Source of the DNA: an uncultured Faecalicatena sp. | GTDB lineage: Bacteria > Bacillota > Clostridia > Lachnospirales > Lachnospiraceae | Length of the DNA stretch: 64,000 nt | NCBI GenBank assembly: GCA_902489075.1 | Contig: CABTYO010000005.1 | Location: 70,756 to 134,755, forward strand | Direction of reading: 5' to 3' | Shown here: positions 25,994 to 34,356 of the stretch, piece after piece | How the letters are laid out: every line of letters starts with the position of its first letter | Numbering within the stretch: the stretch's first letter is position 1 | Translations under genes and position numbers: made by a program | The notes under the pieces: generated by a model | Told to the model about the DNA's origin: nothing | Databases searched by the model: none | What the model saw: only the letters and a program-made list of their open reading frames with translations

Positions 25994-27205
25994 ATGGAAA
26001 TGAATTCTGCAAATGTAGAAGCAGTTGTAAAACAGGTACTGGAAAGTATGCTGGATAAGAAGATTGCTCCTGCTGCAAATACACAAGCACCGGCAGGTGA
26101 GATCCCGAAGACAGCTCACGTTGCTATGCTGACAGCTTTGGAACACTATGATATCAAGGAATATCCGATTCCGGAAGTCGGCGACGGAGACATCCTTGTT
26201 AAAGTTGAAGGCTGTGGAGTCTGTGGAACAGACGCTCACGAATTCAAGAGAGACCCATTCGGACTCATCCCGGTTGTTCTTGGACACGAGGGAACAGGTG
26301 AGATCGTAAAGATGGGCAAGAATGTAAAGATTGACAGTGCAGGAAAAGAATTAAAGGTCGGCGACAAGGTTGTTACCTGTATGATCTTTAAGGATGACCC
26401 GGACATCACAATGTACGATCTGAACAAACAGAACGTAGGCGGAGCTGATGTATACGGACTGCTTCCTGACGATGACATTCACCTGAATGGATGGTTCTCA
26501 GATTACATCCTGATCCGTGAAGGTTCTACTGTATTTAATGTAAGTGACCTTGACCTGAAATCCAGAATCCTGATCGAGCCTTGTGCAGTACTGATCCACG
26601 CTGTAGAGAGAGCTAAGACAACAGGAATCTTAAGATTCAACAGCAGAGTTGTTGTACAGGGATGCGGACCGATCGGTCTGATCTGTATCGCAGTTCTCCG
26701 TACCATGGGTATCGAGAACATCGTTGCTGTAGACGGAGAGCAGAAGAGACTTGACTTCGCTAAGAGAATGGGCGCAGAGAGATCTGTAAACTTCAAGGAT
26801 TTCAAGGGAATCGAAGCTCTGGCAGACGGAGTAAAGGCTGCATTCGACGGACATCCGGCAGACTTTGCATTCCAGTGTACAGGTTCACCTGTTGCACATG
26901 CTAACATCTACAAGTTCATCAGGAACGGCGGCGGACTCTGTGAGTTAGGATTCTTCATCAATGGTGGAGATGCAACAATCAACCCACACTTTGACCTGTG
27001 CTCTAAGGAAATCACATTAGTTGGTTCCTGGGTATATACTTTAAGAGATTACGCTACAACATTTGATTTCTTAAAGAGAGCAAAAGCAATCGGACTTCCG
27101 ATGGATGACCTCATTACACACGAGTTCCCACTGGATCAGATCAATGAAGCTCATCAGACTAACTTAAAGATGGAAGGCTTAAAGATCGCGATTGTTAACA
27201 AATAA
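25994..27205 (+). CDS. Zinc-type medium-chain alcohol dehydrogenase with N-terminal encapsulation peptide
   Basis: The 403-residue protein opens with a helix NSANVEAVVKQVLESMLD resembling encapsulation peptides, a Pro/Ala linker, then an MDR domain: VEGCGVCGTDAHEF and LGHEGTGEIV (catalytic zinc ligands), and VVVQGCGPIGLICIAV for NAD. The usual four-Cys structural-zinc loop is absent; this region instead reads MIFKDDPDITMYDLNKQNVGG. In the compartment it could reduce propionaldehyde to propanol or lactaldehyde to 1,2-propanediol, recycling NAD+ (inference). The Fe-type PduQ encoded at 32682 lacks such a targeting helix. Confidence 0.85.
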   Translation: MEMNSANVEAVVKQVLESMLDKKIAPAANTQAPAGEIPKTAHVAMLTALEHYDIKEYPIPEVGDGDILVKVEGCGVCGTDAHEFKRDPFGLIPVVLGHEGTGEIVKMGKNVKIDSAGKELKVGDKVVTCMIFKDDPDITMYDLNKQNVGGADVYGLLPDDDIHLNGWFSDYILIREGSTVFNVSDLDLKSRILIEPCAVLIHAVERAKTTGILRFNSRVVVQGCGPIGLICIAVLRTMGIENIVAVDGEQKRLDFAKRMGAERSVNFKDFKGIEALADGVKAAFDGHPADFAFQCTGSPVAHANIYKFIRNGGGLCELGFFINGGDATINPHFDLCSKEITLVGSWVYTLRDYATTFDFLKRAKAIGLPMDDLITHEFPLDQINEAHQTNLKMEGLKIAIVNK

Positions 27206-27246
27206 CAGCCGGATTTAAGTAGCATAAGCACGGAGGAACGGTAATT

Positions 27247-27591
27247 ATGGGAGAAGCAGTAGGCATGTTGGAGGTTTTCGGTCTTGCAACAGCATTCGCG
27301 GCAGCAGATGCCGGATGCAAGGCAGGTAATGTGACCCTGGAGACCTTTGATAAGAACAAACCGGCGAATGCAGACGAATTACCTGTTCCACTGATCGTCA
27401 TGGTAAAGTTCCGCGGAAGCGTATCTGATGTGGAAGCCGCATTGGAGGCAGCGAAAGCGAGAGCAGAACAGCTCGCAGGCGTTGTGAACGAGTACCAGAT
27501 CGCAAGACCGACAGAGGATACAGAGAAGATGTTAAAATTATCCGGTTTGGATAAAGGAAAACCCAATAAAATTTATGTAGAAGAAGTTTAG
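27247..27591 (+). CDS. BMC-H shell protein with C-terminal extension
   Basis: The 114-residue protein has one BMC domain (AVGMLEVFGLATAFAAADAGCKAGNVTLETF; PLIVMVKFRGSVSDVEAALEAAKARAEQ) and a short tail ending KPNKIYVEEV. The pore loop differs from the KIGSG type: an insertion, DKNKPANADELPVP, lies at this place, so the hexamer pore should differ. It is first in a row of four BMC-H genes. Confidence 0.85.
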   Translation: MGEAVGMLEVFGLATAFAAADAGCKAGNVTLETFDKNKPANADELPVPLIVMVKFRGSVSDVEAALEAAKARAEQLAGVVNEYQIARPTEDTEKMLKLSGLDKGKPNKIYVEEV

Positions 27592-27604
27592 GAGGAAATA
27601 TAAA

Positions 27605-27880
27605 ATGGCACAGCAGGCATTAGGAATGGTAGAAACAAGAGGACTTACAGCAGCAATCGAGGCAGCAGATGCAATGACAAAGGCAGCTGAGGTAACATTA
27701 GTAGGAACAGAGAAGATCGGTTCCGGACTTGTAACAGTTATGGTACGTGGAGATGTCGGAGCTGTTAAAGCAGCTGTTGAGACAGGAGCTGACGCAGCAG
27801 GAAGACTTGGAGAATTAGTTGCAACACACGTAATCCCAAGACCACACAACGATGTAGAGAAGATTCTTCCTACAGTATAA
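27605..27880 (+). CDS. pduA: BMC-H shell protein, PduA/PduJ type
   Basis: The 91-residue canonical hexamer protein reads ALGMVETRGLTAAIEAADAM, TLVGTEKIGSGLVTVMVRGDVGAVKAAV and HVIPRPHNDVEKILP. The KIGSG pore loop is the PduA/PduJ type that admits 1,2-propanediol in Salmonella. It is about 80% identical over its length to the C-terminal BMC domain encoded at 28513-28791, pointing to duplication. An AGGAGG site precedes the ATG. Confidence 0.93.
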   Translation: MAQQALGMVETRGLTAAIEAADAMTKAAEVTLVGTEKIGSGLVTVMVRGDVGAVKAAVETGADAAGRLGELVATHVIPRPHNDVEKILPTV

Positions 27881-27913
27881 GAACTGCGTACACCTTTTAG
27901 GTAAGATATCTTC

Positions 27914-27932
27914 GTTCTCTTTGACAGAGAAC
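27914..27932 (+). other. Intergenic hairpin in the shell operon
   Basis: GTTCTCT and AGAGAAC pair around a TTGAC loop between two shell genes. No T-run follows, so it looks like an mRNA processing or stability element and not a terminator. Confidence 0.4.
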
Positions 27933-27958
27933 TGGTAAAGAAGTAAAGGAGCAGTCTC

Positions 27959-28243
27959 ATGGGACAGGCATATGGATTTTTTGAAGTTCCAAGTGTGACG
28001 GGAGCAGTTGTTGCGATTGATATCATGTGCAAGACGGCAGATGTGGAACTCGTTACCTGGGAGAAGAAGTTAGGTGGAAGACTTGTAACAATCATTATCC
28101 GCGGAGACGTATCTGCTGTAACCGGGGCCATCGAAACTGCTGCAGCAAACGGGATTAAGAAGCCAGTAGCGCATGTAGTGATCGCGAGTCCTCATGAAGA
28201 GATCATCAAGCTGATCAATAACAGCGCGAACAGGGTAAGTTAG
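27959..28243 (+). CDS. BMC-H shell protein, minor type
   Basis: The 94-residue single BMC domain reads AYGFFEVPSVTGAVVAIDIMCKTADVELVTWEKKLGGRLVTIIIRGDVSAVTGAIETAA. The pore segment KKLGGR differs from KIGSG, so pore chemistry should differ from the PduA-type paralogues. The start follows an AAAGGAG site. It lies 12 bp before the extended shell gene. Confidence 0.88.
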   Translation: MGQAYGFFEVPSVTGAVVAIDIMCKTADVELVTWEKKLGGRLVTIIIRGDVSAVTGAIETAAANGIKKPVAHVVIASPHEEIIKLINNSANRVS

Positions 28244-28254
28244 GAGGCAGTCAG

Positions 28255-28791
28255 ATGGCAGAAGAGAAAAAACCAACAGACGGCGAACAGACCGCTGGTT
28301 CCAAGGAAACAGCAGGAGCAGCAAAAAAGAGCACTGCCAGGTCAACTAAGGCTGCGAAGACTACAGCAAAGAAGACAACCGGCACTGCAAAAGCTGCATC
28401 CACCAGGAAGACAACTACAGCTAAGGCACCGGCTAAGACCCTTGAGAGGGTAAAACAGACGGCGCAGCAGGCGGAACAAGTAGAAGAGATTCAAATAAAG
28501 GAGGAAAAAAGAATGTCACAGGAAGCATTAGGAATGGTTGAAACAAGAGGTTTAGTAGCATCAATCGAAGCAGCAGATACAATGCTCAAAGCAGCTAATG
28601 TTGTATTAGTAGGAACAGAGAAGATCGGTTCCGGACTTGTAACAGTTATGGTTCGCGGAGACGTTGGAGCAGTGAAGTCTGCAGTTGAGTCTGGTGCAGA
28701 AGCAGCAGGAAGACTTGGCGAATTAGTAGCTACACACGTAATTCCAAGACCACACAATGATGTAGAAAAGATTCTTCCTACAATTAAATAA
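28255..28791 (+). CDS. BMC-H shell protein with lysine/alanine/threonine-rich N-terminal tail
   Basis: The full frame encodes 178 residues. Residues 1-86 are low-complexity and basic, like a histone H1 tail (STKAAKTTAKKTTGTAKAAS, TRKTTTAKAPAKT), ending in a Glu/Gln-rich helix. Residues 87-178 are a PduA/PduJ-type BMC domain with the KIGSG pore loop. The long start has an AGGAGG site (TTAGGAGGCAGTCAG). A second strong site lies inside, before the codon at 28513, so both a 178-residue and a 92-residue product are possible. The tail would sit at the BMC N-terminus; its role (tether, nucleic-acid contact, spacing) is unknown. Confidence 0.8.
   Translation: MAEEKKPTDGEQTAGSKETAGAAKKSTARSTKAAKTTAKKTTGTAKAASTRKTTTAKAPAKTLERVKQTAQQAEQVEEIQIKEEKRMSQEALGMVETRGLVASIEAADTMLKAANVVLVGTEKIGSGLVTVMVRGDVGAVKSAVESGAEAAGRLGELVATHVIPRPHNDVEKILPTIK
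28497..28515 (+). promoter_or_regulatory. Internal ribosome site and start codon within the tailed shell gene
   Basis: AAAGGAGG (28497-28504), an 8-base spacer and ATG (28513-28515) lie in frame inside the 178-residue gene. Starting here gives a 92-residue canonical BMC-H protein. The same bases are read as Lys-Glu-Glu in the long product. This recalls the internal start of Salmonella pduB/pduB'. Confidence 0.7.
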
Positions 28792-28802
28792 TTAGTGAAG
28801 GT

Positions 28803-28848
28803 TAGTGTGCCGTCCCGGGTGGAGATTTTCCATACCGTCGGCACACTA
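28803..28848 (+). other. Intergenic hairpin between shell gene and pduL
   Basis: A perfect 10-bp stem, TAGTGTGCCG with CGGCACACTA, spans the gap before pduL. No T-run follows it, so it is more likely an mRNA stability or processing element than a terminator. Confidence 0.5.
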
Positions 28849-28871
28849 TAAGCTAAATGAGGAGAATTGAT

Positions 28872-29519
28872 ATGGACAATAGTAATGTAGCATTAATTAC
28901 CAAAATGGTATTAGAAGCTGTTGAGAAACAGAAAGCTTCAGATGATACCGGATACATGGTGCCGATCGGGGTGTCCGCAAGACATATCCATCTGACACAG
29001 GAGCATGTAGAAGCTTTATTTGGTCCGGGATATCAGCTGACGAAGAAGAAAGAGCTTATGGGCGGACAGTTTGCTTCCAACGAACTGGTTACCATCGTAG
29101 GCTTGAAGCTCAGAGCGATAGAGAATGTAAGGATCTTAGGACCTGTCAGAAGTAAATCACAGGTAGAGATTTCTGCAACAGATGCGATCCGTCTTGGTGT
29201 GAAGGCTCCGATCAGAGAGTCCGGTAATGTTGCCGGATCCGCTGCAATCGCAGTTGTCGGACCGAAGGGTGCGATTTATCTGGATGAGGGATGCATCATT
29301 GCAAAGAGACACATCCACATGTCACCGAAGGATGCCATGGCAGCCGGGGTACATGACGGAGATGTTGTTTCTGTAAAGGCAGACAACGAGAGAGGAACTG
29401 TTTTCAATCACGTACAGATCCGTGTAGATGACAGCTTTACCCTTGAGATGCATATCGATACTGATGAAGCCAATGCGGCTAAGATCGCGACAGGCGATAC
29501 CGTTCGGATCATTAAATAA
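28872..29519 (+). CDS. pduL: Phosphate propanoyltransferase PduL with N-terminal encapsulation peptide
   Basis: The 215-residue protein begins with the amphipathic helix MDNSNVALITKMVLEAVEKQ and continues with two PduL repeats: VPIGVSARHIHLTQEHVEALFG, LMGGQFASNE, GPVRSKSQVEIS, then CIIAKRHIHMSPKDA. The conserved HIH metal motifs are both present. It converts propionyl-CoA to propionyl phosphate, recycling CoA in the lumen. The start at 28872 follows GAGGAG. No propionate kinase gene is visible in the window to finish the step to propionate. Confidence 0.93.
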   Translation: MDNSNVALITKMVLEAVEKQKASDDTGYMVPIGVSARHIHLTQEHVEALFGPGYQLTKKKELMGGQFASNELVTIVGLKLRAIENVRILGPVRSKSQVEISATDAIRLGVKAPIRESGNVAGSAAIAVVGPKGAIYLDEGCIIAKRHIHMSPKDAMAAGVHDGDVVSVKADNERGTVFNHVQIRVDDSFTLEMHIDTDEANAAKIATGDTVRIIK

Positions 29520-29535
29520 GAATTACATAAAAGAA

Positions 29536-29597
29536 GTGCACTGGCACATTAGTATTTCGCCTGGTTACAGGAAAAGTGCTGATGTGTCAGTGTGCAC
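29536..29597 (+). other. Intergenic hairpin between pduL and the pentamer gene
   Basis: GTGCACTGGCACAT pairs with ATGTGTCAGTGTGCAC, leaving a small bulge. As with the other two hairpins in this operon, no T-run follows. Confidence 0.4.
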
Positions 29598-29629
29598 ATT
29601 AAGAATCAAAGTCGCATTAGGAGGATGTT

Positions 29630-29896
29630 ATGCTGATAGGGAAAGTAAAGGGAAGTGTTGTCTCAACACGCAAATGTGAAAATCTGGTCGGCAATAAGTT
29701 TATGATTGTAGATGTTTTGGAACATATGCAGACTGGTGCAAAACAACTCATTGCGATTGATAAGATTGGTGCAGGTATAGGTGATTACGTGCTGGTATCA
29801 CAGGGAAGCGCCGCAAGGATCGGTTCCGGTATGCCGGATGCACCTGTTGATGCAGCGATAGTTGGAATTATTGACGATGGAACAGGACTGGAGTAG
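29630..29896 (+). CDS. pduN: BMC-P vertex (pentamer) protein, EutN/CcmL/PduN family
   Basis: The 88-residue protein matches the vertex family: MLIGKVKGSVVSTRK, FMIVDVLEHM, IAIDKIGAGIGDYVLVSQGSAAR, PVDAAIVGIIDD. Pentamers close the corners of the shell. A TTAGGAGG site precedes the ATG. The next gene starts 5 bp after its stop. Confidence 0.93.
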   Translation: MLIGKVKGSVVSTRKCENLVGNKFMIVDVLEHMQTGAKQLIAIDKIGAGIGDYVLVSQGSAARIGSGMPDAPVDAAIVGIIDDGTGLE

Positions 29897-29900
29897 TGAA

Positions 29901-31253
29901 ATGATGGAAATGAAAGAATTAAGCAGCATATTGCAGCAGAATGGTATTGTTGGTGCAGGTGGTGCAGGCTTTCCTACTTATGCAAAGTTAGATGAACGTG
30001 CAGAGACAATCATCCTGAACTGTGCAGAATGTGAACCACTCTTAAGATTACATAGACAATTACTCGAAAAGTATGCACAGGAAATCGTTGAGACCTTCCA
30101 CATGATGGGGCAGGTTGTAGGTGCAAAAGAAGTAGTTATTGGTATTAAAAAAGCTTATAAAAAGACAATTGATGCGCTCAATGAAGTCATCGGAGAGTAT
30201 CCGGAGGTAAGGCTCGGGCTGCTCGACGAGGTCTATCCGGCGGGAGATGAAGTCGTGCTGATCTACGAAGTGACCGGCAAGGTCGTAAGGCCGGGCGGAC
30301 TTCCGATTGAAAGCGGAGTCGCTGTCTTCAATGTGGAGACTGTATATAATGTATACAGGGCGCTTCACCAGGAGACTCCGGTGGTGGATAAGCTGGTGTC
30401 CGTAGTCGCAGAAGTAGAGCATCCGGTGACAGTCCGTGTTCCGATCGGAACGACCATCGAGGAAGTGGTAAGACTTGCCGGAGGGACTACGACAAAGGAC
30501 CCGGTATACTTCATCGGCGGACCGATGATGGGATTTATCGGTTCAGGCTCACAGCCTGTGACCAAGACGACCAACGCAGTACTGGTACTGCCGGAGGAAC
30601 ATCTCATCATCCAGAAGAAGAGACGTAAGTCATCGATTGATTTAAAACGTGCAGCAGCATGCTGCTGTCAGTGTACAATGTGTACGGATCTGTGTCCGAG
30701 GAACCGCCTGGGACATCCGATCGAGCCGCATTTATTCATGCGTGCGGCTACCTGTAAGGATATTCAGGAGCCAAATATTTTTATCAACACCATGTTTTGT
30801 TCTTCCTGTGGGCTGTGTGAGATGTACTCCTGTATGCAGGGCTTATCACCAAGGTCTTTGATGGCAGAATACAAAGCAGGTCTTCGGGCCAACGGAATCA
30901 AACCGCCGCAGGGCGTTGTGCCTAAGCCGGTAGGTGAGGAAAGAGAATACCGTAAAGTCCCGATGGAACGCCTGATGGCAAGACTGGATCTGACGAAGTA
31001 TGATAAGGAAGCTCCTCTTGATGAATCAAGAGTTCCTGTGAAGAAAGTAAAGATCCTTTTAAGCCAGCATATCGGTGCACCTGCCAGTGCAGTCGTAAAG
31101 CGCGGTGACCAGGTGACAAGAGGGCAATTGATCGCTGAACCGGGAAAAGGCTTAAGTGTGGGCATCCACGCGAGTGTCGATGGTATCGTCAGCGAAGTTA
31201 GTGAGAAATATATCGTAATAGAAACTCAGGAAGGACGTGCAGGCAATGAGTAA
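29901..31253 (+). CDS. pduS: PduS-like flavin/Fe-S electron-transfer protein (RnfC/SLBB type)
   Basis: The 450-residue protein has a glycine-rich FMN/NADH region VGAGGAGFPTYAKL, LNCAECEPLL, GPMMGF in the SLBB part, two Fe-S motifs (CCQCTMCTDLCPRN near residue 255; CSSCGLCEMYSC near 300) and a C-terminal biotinyl-like segment. In B12 systems PduS reduces cobalamin; here the dehydratase is B12-independent. It more likely moves electrons between NADH and the PduT cluster or supports the activase (inference). The ATG at 29901 follows GGAG. Confidence 0.88.
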   Translation: MMEMKELSSILQQNGIVGAGGAGFPTYAKLDERAETIILNCAECEPLLRLHRQLLEKYAQEIVETFHMMGQVVGAKEVVIGIKKAYKKTIDALNEVIGEYPEVRLGLLDEVYPAGDEVVLIYEVTGKVVRPGGLPIESGVAVFNVETVYNVYRALHQETPVVDKLVSVVAEVEHPVTVRVPIGTTIEEVVRLAGGTTTKDPVYFIGGPMMGFIGSGSQPVTKTTNAVLVLPEEHLIIQKKRRKSSIDLKRAAACCCQCTMCTDLCPRNRLGHPIEPHLFMRAATCKDIQEPNIFINTMFCSSCGLCEMYSCMQGLSPRSLMAEYKAGLRANGIKPPQGVVPKPVGEEREYRKVPMERLMARLDLTKYDKEAPLDESRVPVKKVKILLSQHIGAPASAVVKRGDQVTRGQLIAEPGKGLSVGIHASVDGIVSEVSEKYIVIETQEGRAGNE

Positions 31254-31794
31254 GGCAATTGGAATGGTAGAATATAAGACTGTTTCATCAGGTGTAGTAG
31301 CAGCAGATGCTATGGTAAAGACTTCTGAAGTAAGTATAATAGAAGCTCAGACAGTATGTCCGGGAAAGTATATTGTCATTATTTCAGGAGACTTAAGCGC
31401 CGTGAATGCAGCAATCGAGACATCTAAAGAACTGCACGGCAAACACCTGATCAACAGCTTTGTACTCGGCAACCCACATAAATCCATCTTCCCGGCAATC
31501 TATGGAGCAACGAAGATTGAAGAAGTATCTGCCCTTGGGATCATGGAGACATATGATGCAACCTCTATCATTGTAGCTGCTGATGAAGCAGCAAAGACAG
31601 CGATCGTTGATCTGATCGAACTGCGTATCGCAAGAGGAATGTGTGGGAAGTCTTATCTGATGCTGACCGGAGATGTAGCTGCTGTAGAGGCGGCGATTGA
31701 GAAGGCAAAGGCTGCAGTGGCAGAAGAAGGAATGTATCTGGACTCTTCTGTAATTGCACATCCGGATGCCAAGATCCGCGAAGCAATATTATAA
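31246..31794 (+). CDS. pduT: PduT tandem-BMC shell protein with cluster-binding cysteine
   Basis: The 182-residue protein has two BMC domains (AIGMVEYKTVSSGVVAADAM; ALGIMETYDATSIIVAADEAAK). Cys38 (AQTVCPGKY) sits at the position where the PduT trimer holds a [4Fe-4S] cluster in its pore. The gene overlaps pduS by 8 bp, matching the known PduS-PduT electron-path partnership. An in-frame ATG 9 bp upstream is less family-like. Confidence 0.92.
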   Translation: MSKAIGMVEYKTVSSGVVAADAMVKTSEVSIIEAQTVCPGKYIVIISGDLSAVNAAIETSKELHGKHLINSFVLGNPHKSIFPAIYGATKIEEVSALGIMETYDATSIIVAADEAAKTAIVDLIELRIARGMCGKSYLMLTGDVAAVEAAIEKAKAAVAEEGMYLDSSVIAHPDAKIREAIL

Positions 31795-31905
31795 AAGGAC
31801 AGAATATGATCCGGCGCCGTGATATGCTGCAGTGTGCAGTGCACGATGCTTGGGACCGTAAGGATACAGGAATCTGTATGATGTAAGAGACCGGGAGGCA
31901 GTGCT

Positions 31906-32670
31906 ATGCTTGCAATAGAACGACGGAATGAAATATTAGAGAAACTGCAGGCTGAACGGCGTGTGGTGGTAAGCGAATTAAGCCAGATCTACGAGGTTTC
32001 AGAGGAGACGATCCGACGGGATCTGGAAAAACTGGTAAATGACGGTTACGCGATCAAGAGCTATGGCGGAGCTGTCATCAATGAAAATGTAAATATTGAT
32101 TTACCGTTTAACATCAGAAAAAATCACAATGTGATTGGCAAACAGCGTATCGCGGAGCTGATCAGCTCCAGGATCAAGGATGGGGAGAGCATCATGCTGG
32201 ATGCAAGCTCCACGGCAGTCTATGTTGCCAAGGCATTGAAGGAAAAAAGAAATCTGACACTGATCACCAATTCAGTTGAGATTATTATTGAATTGTTTGA
32301 TGTGCCGGACTGGAGCGTGCTGTCGACAGGCGGTGTGTCCAGAGAAGGGTCTTTCGCCCTTGTGGGCCCCCAGACAGACAAGATGCTCCGCTCATATCAT
32401 GTAGATAAGGCGGTTATATCCTGTAAAGGATTCGATCTTGCATCAGGCGTTACAGATTCTGATGAGCTTCTTGCGAACAATAAAAAGACGATGCTTGATG
32501 CAGCAAAAGAGAGAATTCTGGCTGTTGACAGCAGCAAGTTTGATAAAACGGCATTTACTGCAGTCGCCGCACTGCGGGATATTACGACCGTTGTTACTGA
32601 TGAAAAGCCTCCGGCCAAGTGGCAGAAGGCACTAAAAGAGTTAGGGATAGAGTGTATCTATCCACAGTAG
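31906..32670 (+). CDS. DeoR/GlpR-family regulator of the metabolosome
   Basis: The 254-residue protein has the DeoR HTH (ERRNEILEKLQAERRVVVSELSQIYEVSEETIRRDLEKL) and a sugar-phosphate sensing domain (MLDASSTAVYVAKAL, LITNSVEI, LVGPQTDKML, ILAVDSSKFDKTAF). It sits inside the second unit between pduT and the Fe-alcohol dehydrogenase. The likely effector is a ketose-1-phosphate, and the likely operators are the A/C-rich sites at both metabolosome promoters (inference). A 111-bp gap before it contains no gene; the ribosome site is GGGAGG. Confidence 0.88.
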   Translation: MLAIERRNEILEKLQAERRVVVSELSQIYEVSEETIRRDLEKLVNDGYAIKSYGGAVINENVNIDLPFNIRKNHNVIGKQRIAELISSRIKDGESIMLDASSTAVYVAKALKEKRNLTLITNSVEIIIELFDVPDWSVLSTGGVSREGSFALVGPQTDKMLRSYHVDKAVISCKGFDLASGVTDSDELLANNKKTMLDAAKERILAVDSSKFDKTAFTAVAALRDITTVVTDEKPPAKWQKALKELGIECIYPQ

Positions 32671-32681
32671 AGGAAGGCACT

Positions 32682-33827
32682 ATGAAAAGTTTCGATATAA
32701 AGACTAAAATATATTTTGGCGACCAGGCTTTGGACCGCCTGGCTGAGATTCCGTACAGCAAGGTACTGGTAATCACGGATCCGTTTATGGCTCAGAGCGA
32801 TATGATCAATCTGATCACCGACCCTTTGATTAAGGGAAAGATCGAGTTTGAGATTTTTAAAGATGTTGTGCCGGATCCTCCGATTGAGAAGATCAGCGAA
32901 GGCGTAAAGAAGATGCTGGAATACAGACCGGAAGCAATTATCGCTGTCGGCGGAGGTTCTGCAATTGATTCCTCCAAATCTATCCGTGAATTTGCCCTGC
33001 GTGTAGATAATTATGCAGAAGTAGGTCTGATCGCAATTCCGACAACAAGCGGAACCGGATCAGAGGTTACGTCTTTTGCAGTTGTATCTGATCCGAAAGA
33101 ACAGATGAAATATCCGCTTGTATCCAGAAGTCTGACACCTGACGAGGCAATCCTGGATGCAGAGCTTGTTAAGAGCGTGCCGCCTGCAATCACAGCAGAT
33201 ACAGGCATGGATGTATTTACACATGCACTGGAAGCCTGCGTAAGTACGAACAGAAATGATTTCTCGACTGCTCTTGCTGAGAAGGCGATCGAGATCTGTG
33301 GTGTGTTCCTGCTCCGTGCATATCTGGACGGGAATGACACACATGCGAGACAGAAGATGCATTCCGCATCCTGCCTTGCAGGACTGGCGTTTAACTCCGC
33401 ATCACTGGGAATCAACCACAGTATGGCACATCAGCTCGGCGCAACCTTCCATGTACCGCATGGCCGCGCCAATGCAATGCTGCTGCCGCATATCATTGAA
33501 TTCAACAGTGATATCAACAAGCACAGCAAGAGCCGTACCGAGTATCTCCCGGCTGTTAAGAGATATTCCACAGTTGCACAGATCCTGGGCTTAAGCAGCT
33601 ATAACAAGATCATGACAGTACGTTCTCTCGTGAACTGGGTACAGTTTATGTTAAAAGAGATGGATATTCCGCTGTCAATTTCCCAGATGGGCAAGATCTC
33701 CAAGGAAGATTACTTTAATGCAATCGACCGTATGGCAGATGCAGCAATGGCAGATGCATGTACAGCGACGAATCCACGTGTGCCGAGAAAGGCAGATATT
33801 GTTCAGATCTATAAAGATCTGTGGTAG
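32682..33827 (+). CDS. pduQ: Iron-containing alcohol dehydrogenase, PduQ-like 1-propanol dehydrogenase
   Basis: The 381-residue protein opens KSFDIKTKIYFGDQALDRL and has EAIIAVGGGSAIDSSKSIREFA, IPTTSGTGSEVTSFAVV, and metal ligands in GMDVFTHALEACVS, GINHSMAHQLGATFHVPHGRANA. It should reduce propionaldehyde to 1-propanol with NADH; lactaldehyde reduction is another option. No N- or C-terminal encapsulation helix is seen. The ATG at 32682 follows AGGAAGG, 11 bp after the DeoR stop. Confidence 0.88.
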   Translation: MKSFDIKTKIYFGDQALDRLAEIPYSKVLVITDPFMAQSDMINLITDPLIKGKIEFEIFKDVVPDPPIEKISEGVKKMLEYRPEAIIAVGGGSAIDSSKSIREFALRVDNYAEVGLIAIPTTSGTGSEVTSFAVVSDPKEQMKYPLVSRSLTPDEAILDAELVKSVPPAITADTGMDVFTHALEACVSTNRNDFSTALAEKAIEICGVFLLRAYLDGNDTHARQKMHSASCLAGLAFNSASLGINHSMAHQLGATFHVPHGRANAMLLPHIIEFNSDINKHSKSRTEYLPAVKRYSTVAQILGLSSYNKIMTVRSLVNWVQFMLKEMDIPLSISQMGKISKEDYFNAIDRMADAAMADACTATNPRVPRKADIVQIYKDLW

Positions 33828-33876
33828 ATTTTATGTGCGTGTAACAAGGCTCCGTGTCTGAAAGGAGAGTCAGATT

Positions 33877-34191
33877 ATGATAAGGAAAAGTTTCAAAATG
33901 AAATTGTATGAGGGAATGGCAGAAGAGTATGCGAAGAGACACAATGCACTCTGGCCGGAGATGAAGGAGATGATCCATGAGTACGGCGGATCTAATTATT
34001 CTATATTCCTTGATACAGAGACTGATATACTATACGGATATATTGAACTGGAAGACGAAGAAAAGTGGAATAAGAGTGCAGATACCGAGATCTGCCGCAA
34101 GTGGTGGGATTACATGGCGGATATCATGGAGACGAATCCTGATAACAGCCCGGTGTCCGTGGACTTAAAGCCGGTATTCCATCTGGATTAA
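33877..34191 (+). CDS. rhaM: L-rhamnose mutarotase
   Basis: The 104-residue protein fits RhaM: FKMKLYEGMAEEYAKRHNALWPEMKEMIHEYGGSNYSIFLD, and the terminal CRKWWDYMADIMETNPDNSPV. It interconverts rhamnose anomers to feed RhaA. Its place at the 3' end of the propanediol operon ties rhamnose catabolism to the compartment. A terminator follows. Confidence 0.9.
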   Translation: MIRKSFKMKLYEGMAEEYAKRHNALWPEMKEMIHEYGGSNYSIFLDTETDILYGYIELEDEEKWNKSADTEICRKWWDYMADIMETNPDNSPVSVDLKPVFHLD

Positions 34192-34237
34192 CAAAGGGAA
34201 GAAACGTCATACTGGTGAAAATTTCTGAAATTAGATG

Positions 34238-34282
34238 AGAGATGCTGTGCAGTACATGAATAACTGCAAGGCATCTCTTTTT
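34238..34282 (+). terminator. Intrinsic terminator ending the metabolosome operon
   Basis: AGAGATGC (34238-34245) pairs with GCATCTCT (34271-34278), extended by an inner TGCAGT/ACTGCA helix, and a T-run follows. Confidence 0.8.
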
Positions 34283-34356
34283 CGTATTAAATGCACAAAG
34301 TTTTTGAAAGAAATATAGCACATTCTACTAAATTTGAATCTCATAGAAACTTCCGG

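Noticed and set aside
28803..28848. Terminator between the shell genes and pduL
   Set aside because: The stem has no T-run, and pduL has no visible promoter of its own.
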